From Sphingopyxis sp. (lineage in GTDB: Bacteria > Pseudomonadota > Alphaproteobacteria > Sphingomonadales > Sphingomonadaceae), in assembly GCA_030145715.1 (NCBI GenBank), contig JAIXHQ010000005.1, positions 1 to 64,000 of the forward strand: a DNA stretch of 64,000 nt, read 5' to 3'. The notes below the pieces were generated by a model. It had not been told where the DNA came from and ran no database searches. It saw only the letters and a program-made list of their open reading frames with translations. The translations under genes and the position numbers were made by a program. This document shows, piece after piece, positions 37,790-48,146 of this stretch (positions are counted from its first letter, which is position 1; each line of letters starts with the position of its first letter).

Positions 37790-38053
37790 ATGGCCAATAC
37801 GCCGCAGGCAAAAAAGCGCATCCGCCGCAACACCGCGCGCACCATCGTGAACAAGAATCGCGTTTCGCGTATTCGCACGCTGGTGAAGAAGGTCGAGAAC
37901 GCCGTTGCCGCCGGTGACAAGGATGCCGCGGCGACCGCGCTGAAGGCCGCCCAGCCCGAAATGGCGCGCGGCGTTGCCAAGGGCGTGCTGCACAAGAACA
38001 CCGTGGCTCGCAAATTCTCGCGCCTGACCAAAAGCGTCAACGCGATCGCCTGA
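37790..38053 (+). CDS. rpsT: 30S ribosomal protein S20
   Basis: [36 protein letters not shown]. Confidence 0.97.
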   Translation: MANTPQAKKRIRRNTARTIVNKNRVSRIRTLVKKVENAVAAGDKDAAATALKAAQPEMARGVAKGVLHKNTVARKFSRLTKSVNAIA

Positions 38054-38076
38054 TCATTCGTCCCGAAAGGGACCAG

Positions 38077-38114
38077 AAAGGACCCGTTGGCACCTTGCCC
38101 GCGGGTCCTTTTTT
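38077..38114 (+). terminator. Intrinsic terminator after rpsT
   Basis: AAAGGACCCG...CGGGTCCTTTTTTG. Confidence 0.85.
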
Positions 38115-38555
38115 GCGTCCGATATTGTGACACTGCGATGGCAATAGTGTTGCAACGCGGTAAGTGACGGAATTACCGCGATTCGTTATTTGGTCTTGGC
38201 AATGTAACATTTAAGTATTTGAAAAAATGTCACAAAATGACAGTTTGGCGGGTTTCCGGCGCCTGTGATGAGTCAAGATTTTTATTTCAGTATTTTTACA
38301 TCGAGCGCCTTGCTCGACTCGGTCGGCGCTGACTAGACAGGGTGCGTCGTCGGCCTTCGCCGGTGGCCGCCACATCGACATGATTCGCACTTCTTCGGGC
38401 CGTTGGTCCCGGGCAGGATGCCTGCGCTCTGCGCGGGCGACGATTCGGCGTGTGGGCGGGCCGCCCTGATCGTCCGGCGGCACGGGGACCTGAGGGGGCG
38501 GTACAGAGTGACAGAGAGCGGCAATCAGCATGGGCAAGACGCAAAGGGCGGAGCA

Positions 38556-39926
38556 ATGAGCGGTGATGCCGCGGCGCTCTGGCCGCGCGTTGCCGAAGGG
38601 CTGCGCCGCGATCTGGGGGGCCGCACCTTTGACCATTGGCTAAAGCCGGTGCGCTTTGCCGATTATTGCACACTGTCGGGCGTGGTGACACTGGAAACCG
38701 TCAGCCGCTTTTCGGCCAATTGGATCAACGAACGTTTCGGCGACCGGCTCGAACTCGCGTGGCGGCAGCAACTGCCGGCGGTGCGCGGCGTGACCGTGCG
38801 CGGCGGCGCGGCGGCGGACGATCGGGCCAGCGCGCTGGCCGCATCGCCGATGCCGCGTTTCGACGCGCCGCTCGCCGCGCCGACCCCCGCCGCGAATCCG
38901 GCGCTGCTGGGTTTCGACCCGCGCCTGTCGTTCGACCGCTTCGTCGTCGCGCGCAGCAACATCCTGGCCGCCAATGCCGCGCGCCGCATGGCGATGGTCG
39001 AAGCGCCGCAGTTCAATCCGCTCTATCTCTGTTCGGGCACGGGGCAAGGCAAGACGCATCTGCTTCAGGCGATCGCACAGGATTATGCCCGCGCGCACCC
39101 GACCGCGAACATCATCCTGATGTCGGCCGAAAAATTCATGCTGGAATTCGTCGGCGCGATGCGCGGCGGCGACATGATGGCGTTCAAGGCGCGGCTGCGC
39201 GCCGCCGACCTGCTCCTCCTCGACGATCTGCAGTTCGTGATCGGCAAAAATTCGACGCAGGAAGAATTGCTGCACACGATCGACGACCTGATGACCGCGG
39301 GCAAGCGCCTGGTCGTCACCGCCGATCGCCCGCCCGCGATGCTCGACGGGGTCGAAGCGCGGCTGCTGTCGCGCCTGTCGGGCGGGCTGGTCGCCGACAT
39401 CGAGGCGCCGGAGGATGATCTGCGCGAACGCATCATCCGCCAGCGGCTGGCCGCGATGCCGATGGTCGATGTGCCGGACAATGTCGTCGCCTATCTGGTC
39501 AAGCATTTCACCCGGAACATCCGCGAACTCGAAGGCGCGCTCAATAAGCTGCTCGCCTATGCCGCGCTGACCGGCACGACGGTCGATCTGACGCTGGCCG
39601 AGGACCGGCTGGCCGAAAATGTCCGCACCGCGCGTCCGCGCATCACGATCGACGAGATTCAGCGCGCCGTCTGTTCGCACTATCGGCTCGACAAGTCCGA
39701 AATGGCATCGAAGCGCCGCGTTCGCGCGGTCGCCCGCCCACGGCAGGTCGCGATGTATCTTGCCAAGGAACTGACCCCGCGTTCCTATCCGGAGATCGGG
39801 CGCCGCTTTGGCGGGCGCGATCATTCGACGGTGATCCACGCGGTTCGGACGGTCGAGGCGCTGCGCATCGCCGACAGCGAACTCGACGCCGAAATCGCCG
39901 CGATCCGGCGCAGCCTGCACGGCTGA
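38556..39926 (+). CDS. dnaA: Chromosomal replication initiator protein DnaA
   Basis: FDRFVVARSNILAANAARRMA, LCSGTGQGKTHLLQAIAQD, DLLLLDDLQFV, FGGRDHSTVIHAVRTVE. Confidence 0.97.
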   Translation: MSGDAAALWPRVAEGLRRDLGGRTFDHWLKPVRFADYCTLSGVVTLETVSRFSANWINERFGDRLELAWRQQLPAVRGVTVRGGAAADDRASALAASPMPRFDAPLAAPTPAANPALLGFDPRLSFDRFVVARSNILAANAARRMAMVEAPQFNPLYLCSGTGQGKTHLLQAIAQDYARAHPTANIILMSAEKFMLEFVGAMRGGDMMAFKARLRAADLLLLDDLQFVIGKNSTQEELLHTIDDLMTAGKRLVVTADRPPAMLDGVEARLLSRLSGGLVADIEAPEDDLRERIIRQRLAAMPMVDVPDNVVAYLVKHFTRNIRELEGALNKLLAYAALTGTTVDLTLAEDRLAENVRTARPRITIDEIQRAVCSHYRLDKSEMASKRRVRAVARPRQVAMYLAKELTPRSYPEIGRRFGGRDHSTVIHAVRTVEALRIADSELDAEIAAIRRSLHG

Positions 39927-40001
39927 TCGACCCGGTTTGTGGGGGTTTTTCCTTCGTAAGCCGTTAGCCATTGGTCCCGCCGATGCAACGGCATAGCGTA
40001 T

Positions 40002-40038
40002 GAAGGCGGGGCGGGATTCTCCCGTCCCACCCCGCTTC
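40002..40038 (+). terminator. Candidate terminator after dnaA
   Basis: GAAGGCGGGG...CCCCGCTTC imperfect hairpin. Confidence 0.4.
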
Positions 40039-40263
40039 GCCGCTGTTCCCGAATCATAAATGAACGCGGAAAATCAATATATTCGCTCACGAAAATCGGC
40101 GTCGCGGACGGCGAAAAGACGTGGGCGAGGGCCAATGGCGTGCCTCGCCGGCCCTTCGCGGTGCCCGCGGCCGGGCGCAACCTCACCCTCCCTCAAGAGT
40201 TTCCATGTGCCAGAATGGGCCACGCCGAACGGCGGGGCGAACCGATCTTGATGAAGGAGTTGG

Positions 40264-41151
40264 ATGATGGGTGCAGTTTCCAAAAGTTCCAGAATGATGC
40301 TGCTCGCGGCGATGCTCGCCGGGTCGGCGACCGTCGGCCTCGCCGCGCAGGAGCAGCAGGACCCGGGCGCGGACGGCGACGTCATGGCGACCGTATATGG
40401 GACGATCCCGCCGGCGTCTGAAATGACCAAGGGGCCGAAGGTCGAAGGCATTATTTCTGCCCGCAGCGAAGGACGGATTCAGGTCACGACCGCCGATGGC
40501 AACAACACCATCCTCTCGCTGACCGACGAAACGCGGGTCAAGAGCAGCGGTGGCTTTCTGGGCCTTGCCAGCAGCAAGCTTGCTTCGGACTCGCTGCTCA
40601 ACGGCCTGCCGGTAACGGTTGACACGCTGCAGTGGAGCGGCGGGCTTGTCGCGAACCAGGTGTCGCTCAAGAGCAAGGATCTGCGCACCGCGTCGATGAT
40701 CCGGACCGGCACCGACCAGCGTTTCGCCGAACAGACCGCCGCGACAGAGGCGCTGCGCGGCCGCGTCGGCGACATCGACCAATATAATATCAAGGGAACG
40801 ACCAATGTGAACTTCGACACCGGCAAGGCCGTGCTGTCCGAACAGGGCAAGGCCGACCTGTGCAACGCCGCCAACACCGCCAACGGGATGGACAATGCCC
40901 TGTTGCTGGTCGTCGGCTATACCGATTCGACCGGCAGCCAGGAATTGAACCAGGAGCTGAGCGAAAAGCGCGCGGCGCGCGTCGTCAACTATCTTCAGCA
41001 GGCGTGCGGATGGAAGCCCTATCGCATGTTGACCCCGACCGGAATGGCAGAGGCTGATCCGGCGGCGGACAACAGCACGCCCGAAGGCAAGGCGCAGAAC
41101 CGCCGCGTCGCGGTGAACATCATGGTCAGCAAGGGCCTCGACGGCATTTGA
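40264..41151 (+). CDS. OmpA family protein with N-terminal beta-type domain
   Basis: Signal peptide; C-term NVNFDTGKAVLSEQGKADL, VGYTDSTGSQELNQELSEKRAARVVNYL, NRRVAVNI OmpA-like peptidoglycan-binding motif. Confidence 0.85.
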   Translation: MMGAVSKSSRMMLLAAMLAGSATVGLAAQEQQDPGADGDVMATVYGTIPPASEMTKGPKVEGIISARSEGRIQVTTADGNNTILSLTDETRVKSSGGFLGLASSKLASDSLLNGLPVTVDTLQWSGGLVANQVSLKSKDLRTASMIRTGTDQRFAEQTAATEALRGRVGDIDQYNIKGTTNVNFDTGKAVLSEQGKADLCNAANTANGMDNALLLVVGYTDSTGSQELNQELSEKRAARVVNYLQQACGWKPYRMLTPTGMAEADPAADNSTPEGKAQNRRVAVNIMVSKGLDGI

Positions 41152-41211
41152 CGGTCGCGCGGGGCGGGCGCTGCGGCACTCGCCCCGACACCTGCCGACC
41201 GGCACCAAAGC

Positions 41212-41252
41212 AAAAAAAGGCCCGCCCTCCAAAATGGAAGGCGGGCCTTTTT
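41212..41252. terminator. Bidirectional intrinsic terminator
   Basis: AAAAAAAGGCCCGCCcTCCaaaatGGAaGGCGGGCCTTTTT between convergent genes. Confidence 0.85.
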
Positions 41253-41268
41253 ACGTCGGTCTGGCGCG

Positions 41269-41961
41269 TCAGCTTCTTTCAGGCGGCGCGACCGTAATGC
41301 GCACCCGTTCGCCCGAATTGCCGGGGAAGCCGGTGAACATCGCCTCGACCAGGTTCGGGACGATCGATTGCAGATTATTGTCGCGCGACTGCGCCTGGGC
41401 GTTGCCTTCGAACAGGCGCGATCCGTCGGCGGCGCGGTTGATCTGAAGGTTCAGGCCGCTGGTATAGACGGTATAGCTGCTGATGTCGTTATATCCGCCC
41501 CAGCCCCCGCCCCACATGAAGGGGTCGTTATAGCCATAGATAAAGCGGCGCCCGCCATGGCCGCCGATGATCATGGGCCGATAAAAGCCGCCACCGTGAA
41601 AGCCGCCAAAGCCGCCGTGCCAGGGGCCACCGAAGCCGGGGCTCGACACGACCCGTTCGCGGCCCTTGTCGATGCCATAATCCATGCGGACGACAAGATC
41701 GGCGCGCTCGCCGTTCGCGGCGGGGCGATAGCCGTAGCGGGTGAGTTGGCCGGCGACCAGATTGGCATATTGGCTGAATTCGATGCCGCCCGCGAGCGCG
41801 GGGTTGGCCGCTTCGACGACAAAGCTCTGCCCCTGCGGTGCAGGAAGCTGGGTCTGGAAACGCGCCACATTCGCCTTGAACGGGGTAGCGCAACCACCCA
41901 GTGCGAGCGCCGCTCCGGTGATGGCGGCAAGGCCCAGCCGCCGAAACTTCATCTTGCTCAT
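41269..41961 (-). CDS. DUF4136-like lipoprotein
   Basis: Lipobox ALALGGC; FARFQ...; YANLVAGQLTRYGYRPA pattern of DUF4136. Confidence 0.7.
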   Translation of the reverse strand: MSKMKFRRLGLAAITGAALALGGCATPFKANVARFQTQLPAPQGQSFVVEAANPALAGGIEFSQYANLVAGQLTRYGYRPAANGERADLVVRMDYGIDKGRERVVSSPGFGGPWHGGFGGFHGGGFYRPMIIGGHGGRRFIYGYNDPFMWGGGWGGYNDISSYTVYTSGLNLQINRAADGSRLFEGNAQAQSRDNNLQSIVPNLVEAMFTGFPGNSGERVRITVAPPERS

Positions 41962-42121
41962 CGTCTTGGCTCCGTGATTCGGGTCGAGTCCAAAAATCGC
42001 ACTCTAGATACCATAGACTATATCGGCGCGACTTAACCTTGGTTGAACCCGGTTCATCGCACCGGGGTTCCATCGTCCGAATATGGGACTTTGCAAAGGA
42101 TAGGCAAGTCCCACGACGCGA

Positions 42122-43120
42122 TCAGCGACACAGCCCCAATGCGGCATAGGCGGCATCGAGCGTCGGCCGCGCCAGCGCGGCGGCGCGCGCGGCGCCCGAT
42201 TCCAGCGCGGCGTCGATCGCGGCGGGGTCCGCCTTCAGCGCGTTCAGCCGCTCGGCGATCGGGCGCAGCGTTTCGACGAGCAATTCGCCAAGCGCGGGCT
42301 TGAACGCCCCAAAACCCTGTCCGGCAAAGCGCGCCAGCACATCGTCGATGCTTTCGTCGGCCATCGCGGCATAGATGGCGACCAGGTTGCGGGCCTCGGC
42401 GCGTCCCTCCAGCCCCGCCGCTTCGGACGGCAGCGGCTCGGGATCGGTCCTTGCCTTGCGGATCTTGGTCATGATGGTGTCGGCGTCGTCGACCAGATTG
42501 ATGCGGCTGGCGTCACTCGGGTCCGATTTCGACATCTTCGCATTGCCGTCGCGCAGGCTCATGATCCGCGCGGCGGCCTTGGGGATCGTCGGTTCGGGCA
42601 GCGTGAAAGTCTCTGTCCCCGTATCGAGGTTGAATTTGGTCGCGATGTCGCGGGCCAGTTCCAGATGCTGTTTCTGATCGTCGCCGACGGGGACGTGCGT
42701 CGTCTGATAGAGCAGCACGTCGGCCGCCTGCAGCACCGGATAGGCATAAAGGCCGACGCTGGCGCCTTCGCGGTTCTTGCCCGACTTTTCCTTGAACTGC
42801 GTCATGCGATTGAGCCAGCCGATCCGCGCGGTGCAGAATAATAGCCACGCCAGTTCGGCATGTGCGGGGACGCGCGCCTGGTTGAACAGAATCGCTTTTG
42901 CCGGGTCGATCCCCGCCGCCATCAGCGCCGCCGCCATCTCGCGCGTGTTCGCGGCCAGTTGGGCCGGGTCGTTATGGACGGTGATCGCGTGCAGGTCGGC
43001 CAGGAAATAGAGCTTTTCACCCGGCATTTCGTCCTGCATCCGCACCCAGTTGCGGATCGCGCCCAGATAATTGCCCAGATGCAAATTTCCGGTGGGCTGG
43101 ATGCCCGATAGCGTCCGCAT
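42122..43120 (-). CDS. trpS: Tryptophan-tRNA ligase
   Basis: [28 protein letters not shown] motif. Confidence 0.97.
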   Translation of the reverse strand: MRTLSGIQPTGNLHLGNYLGAIRNWVRMQDEMPGEKLYFLADLHAITVHNDPAQLAANTREMAAALMAAGIDPAKAILFNQARVPAHAELAWLLFCTARIGWLNRMTQFKEKSGKNREGASVGLYAYPVLQAADVLLYQTTHVPVGDDQKQHLELARDIATKFNLDTGTETFTLPEPTIPKAAARIMSLRDGNAKMSKSDPSDASRINLVDDADTIMTKIRKARTDPEPLPSEAAGLEGRAEARNLVAIYAAMADESIDDVLARFAGQGFGAFKPALGELLVETLRPIAERLNALKADPAAIDAALESGAARAAALARPTLDAAYAALGLCR

Positions 43121-43123
43121 GTC

Positions 43124-44728
43124 TTACTCCCCTGTGGCGCCCGGCTTGGCGCGCCGCCGCGTCAGCATGGCGACCAGATCCTTGTCAAGCGCGCCGACAA
43201 GAAAGGCGGCGGCGAAAAAGGCGGCGCCGCCCGCACCGACCAGCGCGGCAAGCGACCAGATGCGGTCGAACACGCCGCCGCCATAATAAGGCGTCATCAT
43301 CGGCATCATCCACCACAGCAACGCCGACATGGCCGCGACCGCGATCAACTGGCGCGCGATCTTTCCCGCCAGCCGCGCGGTGAAATGGAACCAGCCCCGG
43401 CGGTGCAGCACGGTATAGAGCAGGATGCAGTTGAGCGACGCCGACGCGGCGGTCGCCCCGGCCAGCCCGACGATGCCATAATGTTCGACGACATACAGGT
43501 TGATGGCGATGTTGACGATCAGCGCGGCCAGCGCGGTCCACACCGGGGTCCGCATATCTTCTCGCGCGAAAAAGCCGGGGTTCAATATCTTGACGATGAC
43601 ATAGGCGGGCAGGCCGGCCACCAGCGCCGCGACGATATTCGCCATGATCGCGCCGTCGGCTGCCGTGAATTTGCCGCCGACGAAAAAGGCGGTGACGAAA
43701 GCGGGGGCGCAGATCGCGAGCGCGGCGGCGGCGGGCAGCGTCAACAGCGTCGCGATCTCGAACGCATTGCCCTGTAACCGCTGCGCTTCGGCCGCGTCGC
43801 CGCTGTGGATGTGGCGCGACAGCATCGGCAGGATCGCGGTGCCCAGCGCGATGCCGACGATGCCCAGCGGCATCTGGTTCAACCGGTCGGCCAGCTTGAG
43901 CAGCGTCAGCGATCCCTGCGGCAGCGACGTCGCAAAGAATGTGTCGACGAACTGGCTGATCTGGTAAATCCCGGCGCCAAAGGTCGCGGGCAGGATCAAC
44001 AGCCCCAGCTTGCGCACTTCGGGCGTGAATTTGGGCAGCCGCCAGTGCAGCGTCAGCCCGGCACGGCGCACCGCCCAGATCAGATAGGCGAGCTGGGCCA
44101 CGCCCGCGAGGCTGACCGAAACGGCCAGCGCGACGGCGACGATGCGGTCGTCCTGGCTGTCGCCGCGCAGCCACCAGCCGGCCGTGATGCCGCCGATCAG
44201 CACGATGTTGAGCAAGACCGGAGCAAGGGCGCCGGGCGCGAAGCGCGACCGCGCGTTGAGCAGGCCCGACAGCATCGCGACAAGGCTGACGAGCGCCAGA
44301 TAGGGAAAGGTCAATCGGCTGAGGAAGACCGCAAGGTCGAATTTGCCGGGGACATCCTGAAACTCGCGCGCGAGAAGCCATACGACCCCCGGCATCGCGA
44401 TCATCATGATCGCCGAAAAGGCGAGCAGCACCCACAGGAACACCGACAGCACGTCGTCGGCGAATTTCGCGGCGGCTTCCTCGCCCGCCGCCGCGTCATC
44501 GCCCCCGTGCAGCGCGCGGCTGTACATCGGCACGAACGCCACCGAAAAAGCGCCTTCCGCGAACAGGCGCCGGAATGTGTTGGGCAGGGTGAAGGCCAGT
44601 TGGAATGCGTCGGCGGCCAGGCCCGCGCCCAACACGCGCGCAAGCAGCATGTCACGCGCGAAACCGAACACGCGGCTGACCATCGTCAGCCCGCCGATGG
44701 TCCCTACATTCTTTATCAGGCTGCTCAT
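43124..44728 (-). CDS. murJ: Lipid II flippase
   Basis: LIKNVGTIGGLTMVSRVFGFARDMLLARVLGAG; 13-14 TM MviN/MurJ. Confidence 0.95.
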   Translation of the reverse strand: MSSLIKNVGTIGGLTMVSRVFGFARDMLLARVLGAGLAADAFQLAFTLPNTFRRLFAEGAFSVAFVPMYSRALHGGDDAAAGEEAAAKFADDVLSVFLWVLLAFSAIMMIAMPGVVWLLAREFQDVPGKFDLAVFLSRLTFPYLALVSLVAMLSGLLNARSRFAPGALAPVLLNIVLIGGITAGWWLRGDSQDDRIVAVALAVSVSLAGVAQLAYLIWAVRRAGLTLHWRLPKFTPEVRKLGLLILPATFGAGIYQISQFVDTFFATSLPQGSLTLLKLADRLNQMPLGIVGIALGTAILPMLSRHIHSGDAAEAQRLQGNAFEIATLLTLPAAAALAICAPAFVTAFFVGGKFTAADGAIMANIVAALVAGLPAYVIVKILNPGFFAREDMRTPVWTALAALIVNIAINLYVVEHYGIVGLAGATAASASLNCILLYTVLHRRGWFHFTARLAGKIARQLIAVAAMSALLWWMMPMMTPYYGGGVFDRIWSLAALVGAGGAAFFAAAFLVGALDKDLVAMLTRRRAKPGATGE

Positions 44729-44786
44729 GACATCGGCCCCTCCACTTTCGGGGAGGGGGCTGGTGTCGCGGCAAAGGCGGTCGAAA

Positions 44787-45305
44787 TCAGGCTTCGCCGG
44801 CCGGTGTCATCTGGGCGACCTGTTCGGCCTGCGCCGCTTCGACCTGCTGCATGAACAGGCTGTGGAAGTCGATCGGTTCGAGCAGCAGCGGCGGGAAGCC
44901 ACCGTCGCGGACCGCATCGGCGACGACGCGGCGGGCAAAGGGGAACAGGATGCGCGGCGCTTCGGCCAGGAAAAAGGGCTGAAGCTGGTCGTCGGGGACG
45001 TTGCGGACGCCGAACAGGCCAGCATATTTCAGGTCGATCACAAAGATCGTGCCCTGATCGGCCTTCGACGTCACGTCGATTTTCAGCGACACTTCATACA
45101 GATTCTCGCCGACGCCGTCGGCGGCGATGTTGAACTGCACATCGACCTGCGGCGCGTCCTGCCACTGATAGACGGCGGGCGCGTTCGGATTTTCGAACGA
45201 CAGGTCCTTCACATATTGCGAAATCAGGCCGATCGCCGGGCTCGTATCTTCGCCGTTCGGCTGGAGGGCGGGGTTGTTGAGGTCGGCGCTGGTCTCGTCA
45301 GCCAT
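44787..45305 (-). CDS. secB: Protein-export chaperone SecB
   Basis: ISQYVKDLSFENPNAP, AGLFGVRNVPDDQLQPFFLAEAPRILFPFARRVVADAVRDGGFPPLLLEPIDF. Confidence 0.96.
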   Translation of the reverse strand: MADETSADLNNPALQPNGEDTSPAIGLISQYVKDLSFENPNAPAVYQWQDAPQVDVQFNIAADGVGENLYEVSLKIDVTSKADQGTIFVIDLKYAGLFGVRNVPDDQLQPFFLAEAPRILFPFARRVVADAVRDGGFPPLLLEPIDFHSLFMQQVEAAQAEQVAQMTPAGEA

Positions 45306-45555
45306 GATGATGAAGCTTTCGTTGAAAAAAGAACAATATCCGCATCCGCGCACCTGTGCCAAGTCCGCGGCGGACGGTTGTCGCGGCGCTTAGCAGCGCC
45401 CGGCGGCAAGCACAATGGCCGCCCTGTGCCGTGGCGTGGTTAAGGGCTAATCGTTGACCCGCCCTTCGTCAGCGGTCATGGTCATTTGAAACCGGGGCGC
45501 TTATCGCCTATGTATCCACGACTATGTTGCCATTGCCCGCATTGGACTATTGCCT

Positions 45556-46221
45556 GTGACTGCTTTTTCGATCGTCTTGCTCGCCATGATTGCCGCGTTC
45601 CTTGGCATGCGGCTCTATTCGGTGCTCGGCAAGCGCACGGGGCATGAACAGGAACCCGTGCTGCCGCGCCGCGACGATCGTGCCGCGCCCTCGCCCGTCC
45701 GGCTGGGCGATGGCGACACGGGCCCGGCGACCGGCGCGGGCGCCGACGTCGCGGGCCTGGTCTATGAACCCGCCGCAGAGGCGGGGCTGCGCCAATTGCT
45801 CGCCACCGACCGCAATTTCGACGCGGGCCGTTTCATGGAAGGCGCCGAGGCGGCGTATCGCATGATCCTTGAGGCCTATTGGAAGGGTGATCGCGATACG
45901 CTTCGCGACCTGTGCGACGACGACAGCTACACCGCCTTTGCCGACGCCGTTGCGGCGCGCGAGGAACGCGGCGAAACGCTCGACAACCGCTTGATCGGGA
46001 TCGATTCGGCCAAGATCACGGCGGTCGATGTCGGCCGTGACGAAGCGCGCGTCACCGTGCGCTATCGTGCCGACATCAGCGCGGTGACGCGCGACGCCGA
46101 AGGCCGGATGATCGCCGGGTCGATGAGCGACGCGGCGCAGACCGACGATATGTGGACGTTCCGCCGCAAGATCGCCAGCAACGACCCCAACTGGCTGCTC
46201 GACGAAGCCGAATCGGCCTGA
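45556..46221 (+). CDS. Tim44/TimA family protein
   Basis: Single TM N-terminus MRLYSVLGKRTGHEQ; Tim44-like C-terminal domain; GTG start. Confidence 0.85.
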   Translation: MTAFSIVLLAMIAAFLGMRLYSVLGKRTGHEQEPVLPRRDDRAAPSPVRLGDGDTGPATGAGADVAGLVYEPAAEAGLRQLLATDRNFDAGRFMEGAEAAYRMILEAYWKGDRDTLRDLCDDDSYTAFADAVAAREERGETLDNRLIGIDSAKITAVDVGRDEARVTVRYRADISAVTRDAEGRMIAGSMSDAAQTDDMWTFRRKIASNDPNWLLDEAESA

Positions 46222-46225
46222 TCGG

Positions 46226-47569
46226 GTGATCCTGTCGGGGGCGGCGGCGCGCGCACGGACTTTCGGATTCGCGCTGCTGGCCGCGCTGCCGCTGCTTTCA
46301 GGCTGCGCGTCGGTCATTCCCGAAACCGGCGGGTCCAGCCGCCCGGTCGCCACGACCCCGCCGCCGCGCCCTGCATCGACCCTCCCCGCGACCGGTGCGC
46401 CGCGCCCCTATCAGCCGCGCCCGTCGGAAACGCCGGGGGCCGCCGCCCGGCCGATCCCGGCGACCGCGCGCGCCACGCTTCCCGCCGCCCCGGTTCCACA
46501 GGGTGCCGCCACGGCCGCGGCCAGCGGCGTCGTGGCCGGACCCGATTTCGCGGCGCTGGGCGTTACCGATCAACAGGCGGCGGCGGCGCTGGCCGCATTT
46601 CGCATCAGTTGCCCCTCGGTTCAGCGGCGGGCCGACACCAGCGGCCTGACCCAGAATGCCGACTGGGCCGAAAGCTGCAACGCGGCAAAGGGCTGGTCCG
46701 ACCGGGATGCCGCGGCATTTTTCGCCCGCTATTTCGGCACCGTGCAGGTCGGGACCGGCACCGCTTTCGTCACCGGATATTATGAACCCGAAATCGCCGC
46801 ATCGCGCACCAAGCGGGCGGGTTTCGACGTGCCGATCTATCGCCGCCCCGCCGATCTTGTCGAGGTCGATCTGGGGCAGTTCGCGGATGATTTGAAGGGC
46901 CGCAAGATTCGCGGCCGCGCCGATGGTTCGAATTTCATACGCTATCATGATCGCGCGGCGATCGAGGGCGGGGCGCTTGCCGGGCGTGGGCTGGAAATCG
47001 CCTGGGCCGCCGACGCCGCCGAGTTTTTCTTTTTGCAGATCCAGGGTTCGGGACGGCTGCGCCTGCCCGACGGCGACATCATGCGGATCGGGTATGATAC
47101 CCAGAATGGCCGCGATTATGTCGGTATCGGCAAATTGCTGCTCGATCGCGGCGAGCTGAAATCGGGGCAGGCCTCGATGCAGGGAATCCTCGATTATCTG
47201 CGCGCCGACCCGGTGCGCGGCGCGGCGGTGATGAACGAAAATCCCAGTTGGGTCTTTTTCCGCGAACTCACCGGCGCCGGTCCGCTCGGCGCGCTGGGCG
47301 TGCCGGTGACGGGCCGCGCCAGCGTCGCCGCCGATCCCAAATTCGTGCCGCTTGGCGCCCCCGTCTTCCTCTCGCTCGACCGTGCCGAACCGAACGGCCT
47401 GTGGGTGGCACAGGATACCGGCGGCGCGATCAAGGGCGCCAATCGCTTCGACAGTTTTTGGGGTGCGGGCAATGATGCGCGTGCGATCGCCGGTGGCATG
47501 TCGGGGCGCGGCGCGGCGTTGCTGCTGTTGCCGCGGGCCAGCATCGCGCGGCTGATCCCGGCGCGTTGA
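46226..47569 (+). CDS. mltA: Membrane-bound lytic murein transglycosylase A
   Basis: Lipobox LLSGC; GTAFVTGYYEPEI, FFLQIQGSGRLRLPDG, AQDTGGAIKGANRFDSFWG 3D domain. Confidence 0.93.
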   Translation: MILSGAAARARTFGFALLAALPLLSGCASVIPETGGSSRPVATTPPPRPASTLPATGAPRPYQPRPSETPGAAARPIPATARATLPAAPVPQGAATAAASGVVAGPDFAALGVTDQQAAAALAAFRISCPSVQRRADTSGLTQNADWAESCNAAKGWSDRDAAAFFARYFGTVQVGTGTAFVTGYYEPEIAASRTKRAGFDVPIYRRPADLVEVDLGQFADDLKGRKIRGRADGSNFIRYHDRAAIEGGALAGRGLEIAWAADAAEFFFLQIQGSGRLRLPDGDIMRIGYDTQNGRDYVGIGKLLLDRGELKSGQASMQGILDYLRADPVRGAAVMNENPSWVFFRELTGAGPLGALGVPVTGRASVAADPKFVPLGAPVFLSLDRAEPNGLWVAQDTGGAIKGANRFDSFWGAGNDARAIAGGMSGRGAALLLLPRASIARLIPAR

Positions 47570-47570
47570 C

Positions 47571-48146
47571 GTGCCGCGGCGCCTGGCCCCGGATGAAAGC
47601 GCGCTGTGGAAAAAGGTCGCGGCGACCGTAACGCCGCTGCCCCGGACAAAGGCACCGCTGGCCCCCGCGTCGCCGCCGACCGTCAGCGTGCCAAAGGTGG
47701 CGCCGCGCAGTTCCGCCGCCCCCGCCGCCGCGCCGCGTCCCCCGGCGAAATTGCCGCCGCCGCGCCGCACGCATAGCCAGGCGACGCTCGACGGCCATTG
47801 GGACCGCCGCCTGCGCAAGGGCTTGGTCCGCCCTGACATCAGCATCGACCTGCACGGCCATACGCTGGTGTCTGCGCAGGCGCTGCTCAACGATGCGATC
47901 GGCCGGGGGTTGATGCGCGGCGCGCGCGTGCTGCTGGTGGTGGCGGGGCGGCTGCGGCCCGGCGCCGACCGTCTGCCGACCATGCACGGCGACCCGCGCC
48001 CGCGCGGCGCGATCCGCGCTTCGCTGCCCGACTGGCTCGCCTATTCGCCCCACGCCGACCAGATCGTCGCGCTGCGCCCCGCGCATATCAGCCACGGCGG
48101 GGCGGGCGCGGTCTATGTCATCCTGCGGCGCGGCCGCGAGGATTAG
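47571..48146 (+). CDS. Smr/MutS2-type endonuclease domain protein
   Basis: SIDLHGHTLVSAQALLNDAI...VLLVVAGRL; Smr domain. Confidence 0.85.
   Translation: MPRRLAPDESALWKKVAATVTPLPRTKAPLAPASPPTVSVPKVAPRSSAAPAAAPRPPAKLPPPRRTHSQATLDGHWDRRLRKGLVRPDISIDLHGHTLVSAQALLNDAIGRGLMRGARVLLVVAGRLRPGADRLPTMHGDPRPRGAIRASLPDWLAYSPHADQIVALRPAHISHGGAGAVYVILRRGRED

Noticed and set aside
38054-38555. Possible oriC next to dnaA
   Set aside because: AT-rich, but I did not see a cluster of TTATCCACA-type DnaA boxes; rpsT-dnaA adjacency is common in alphaproteobacteria without the origin being there.
44787-48146. secB-Tim44-mltA-smr arrangement as a novel system
   Set aside because: Common gene order in alphaproteobacteria.
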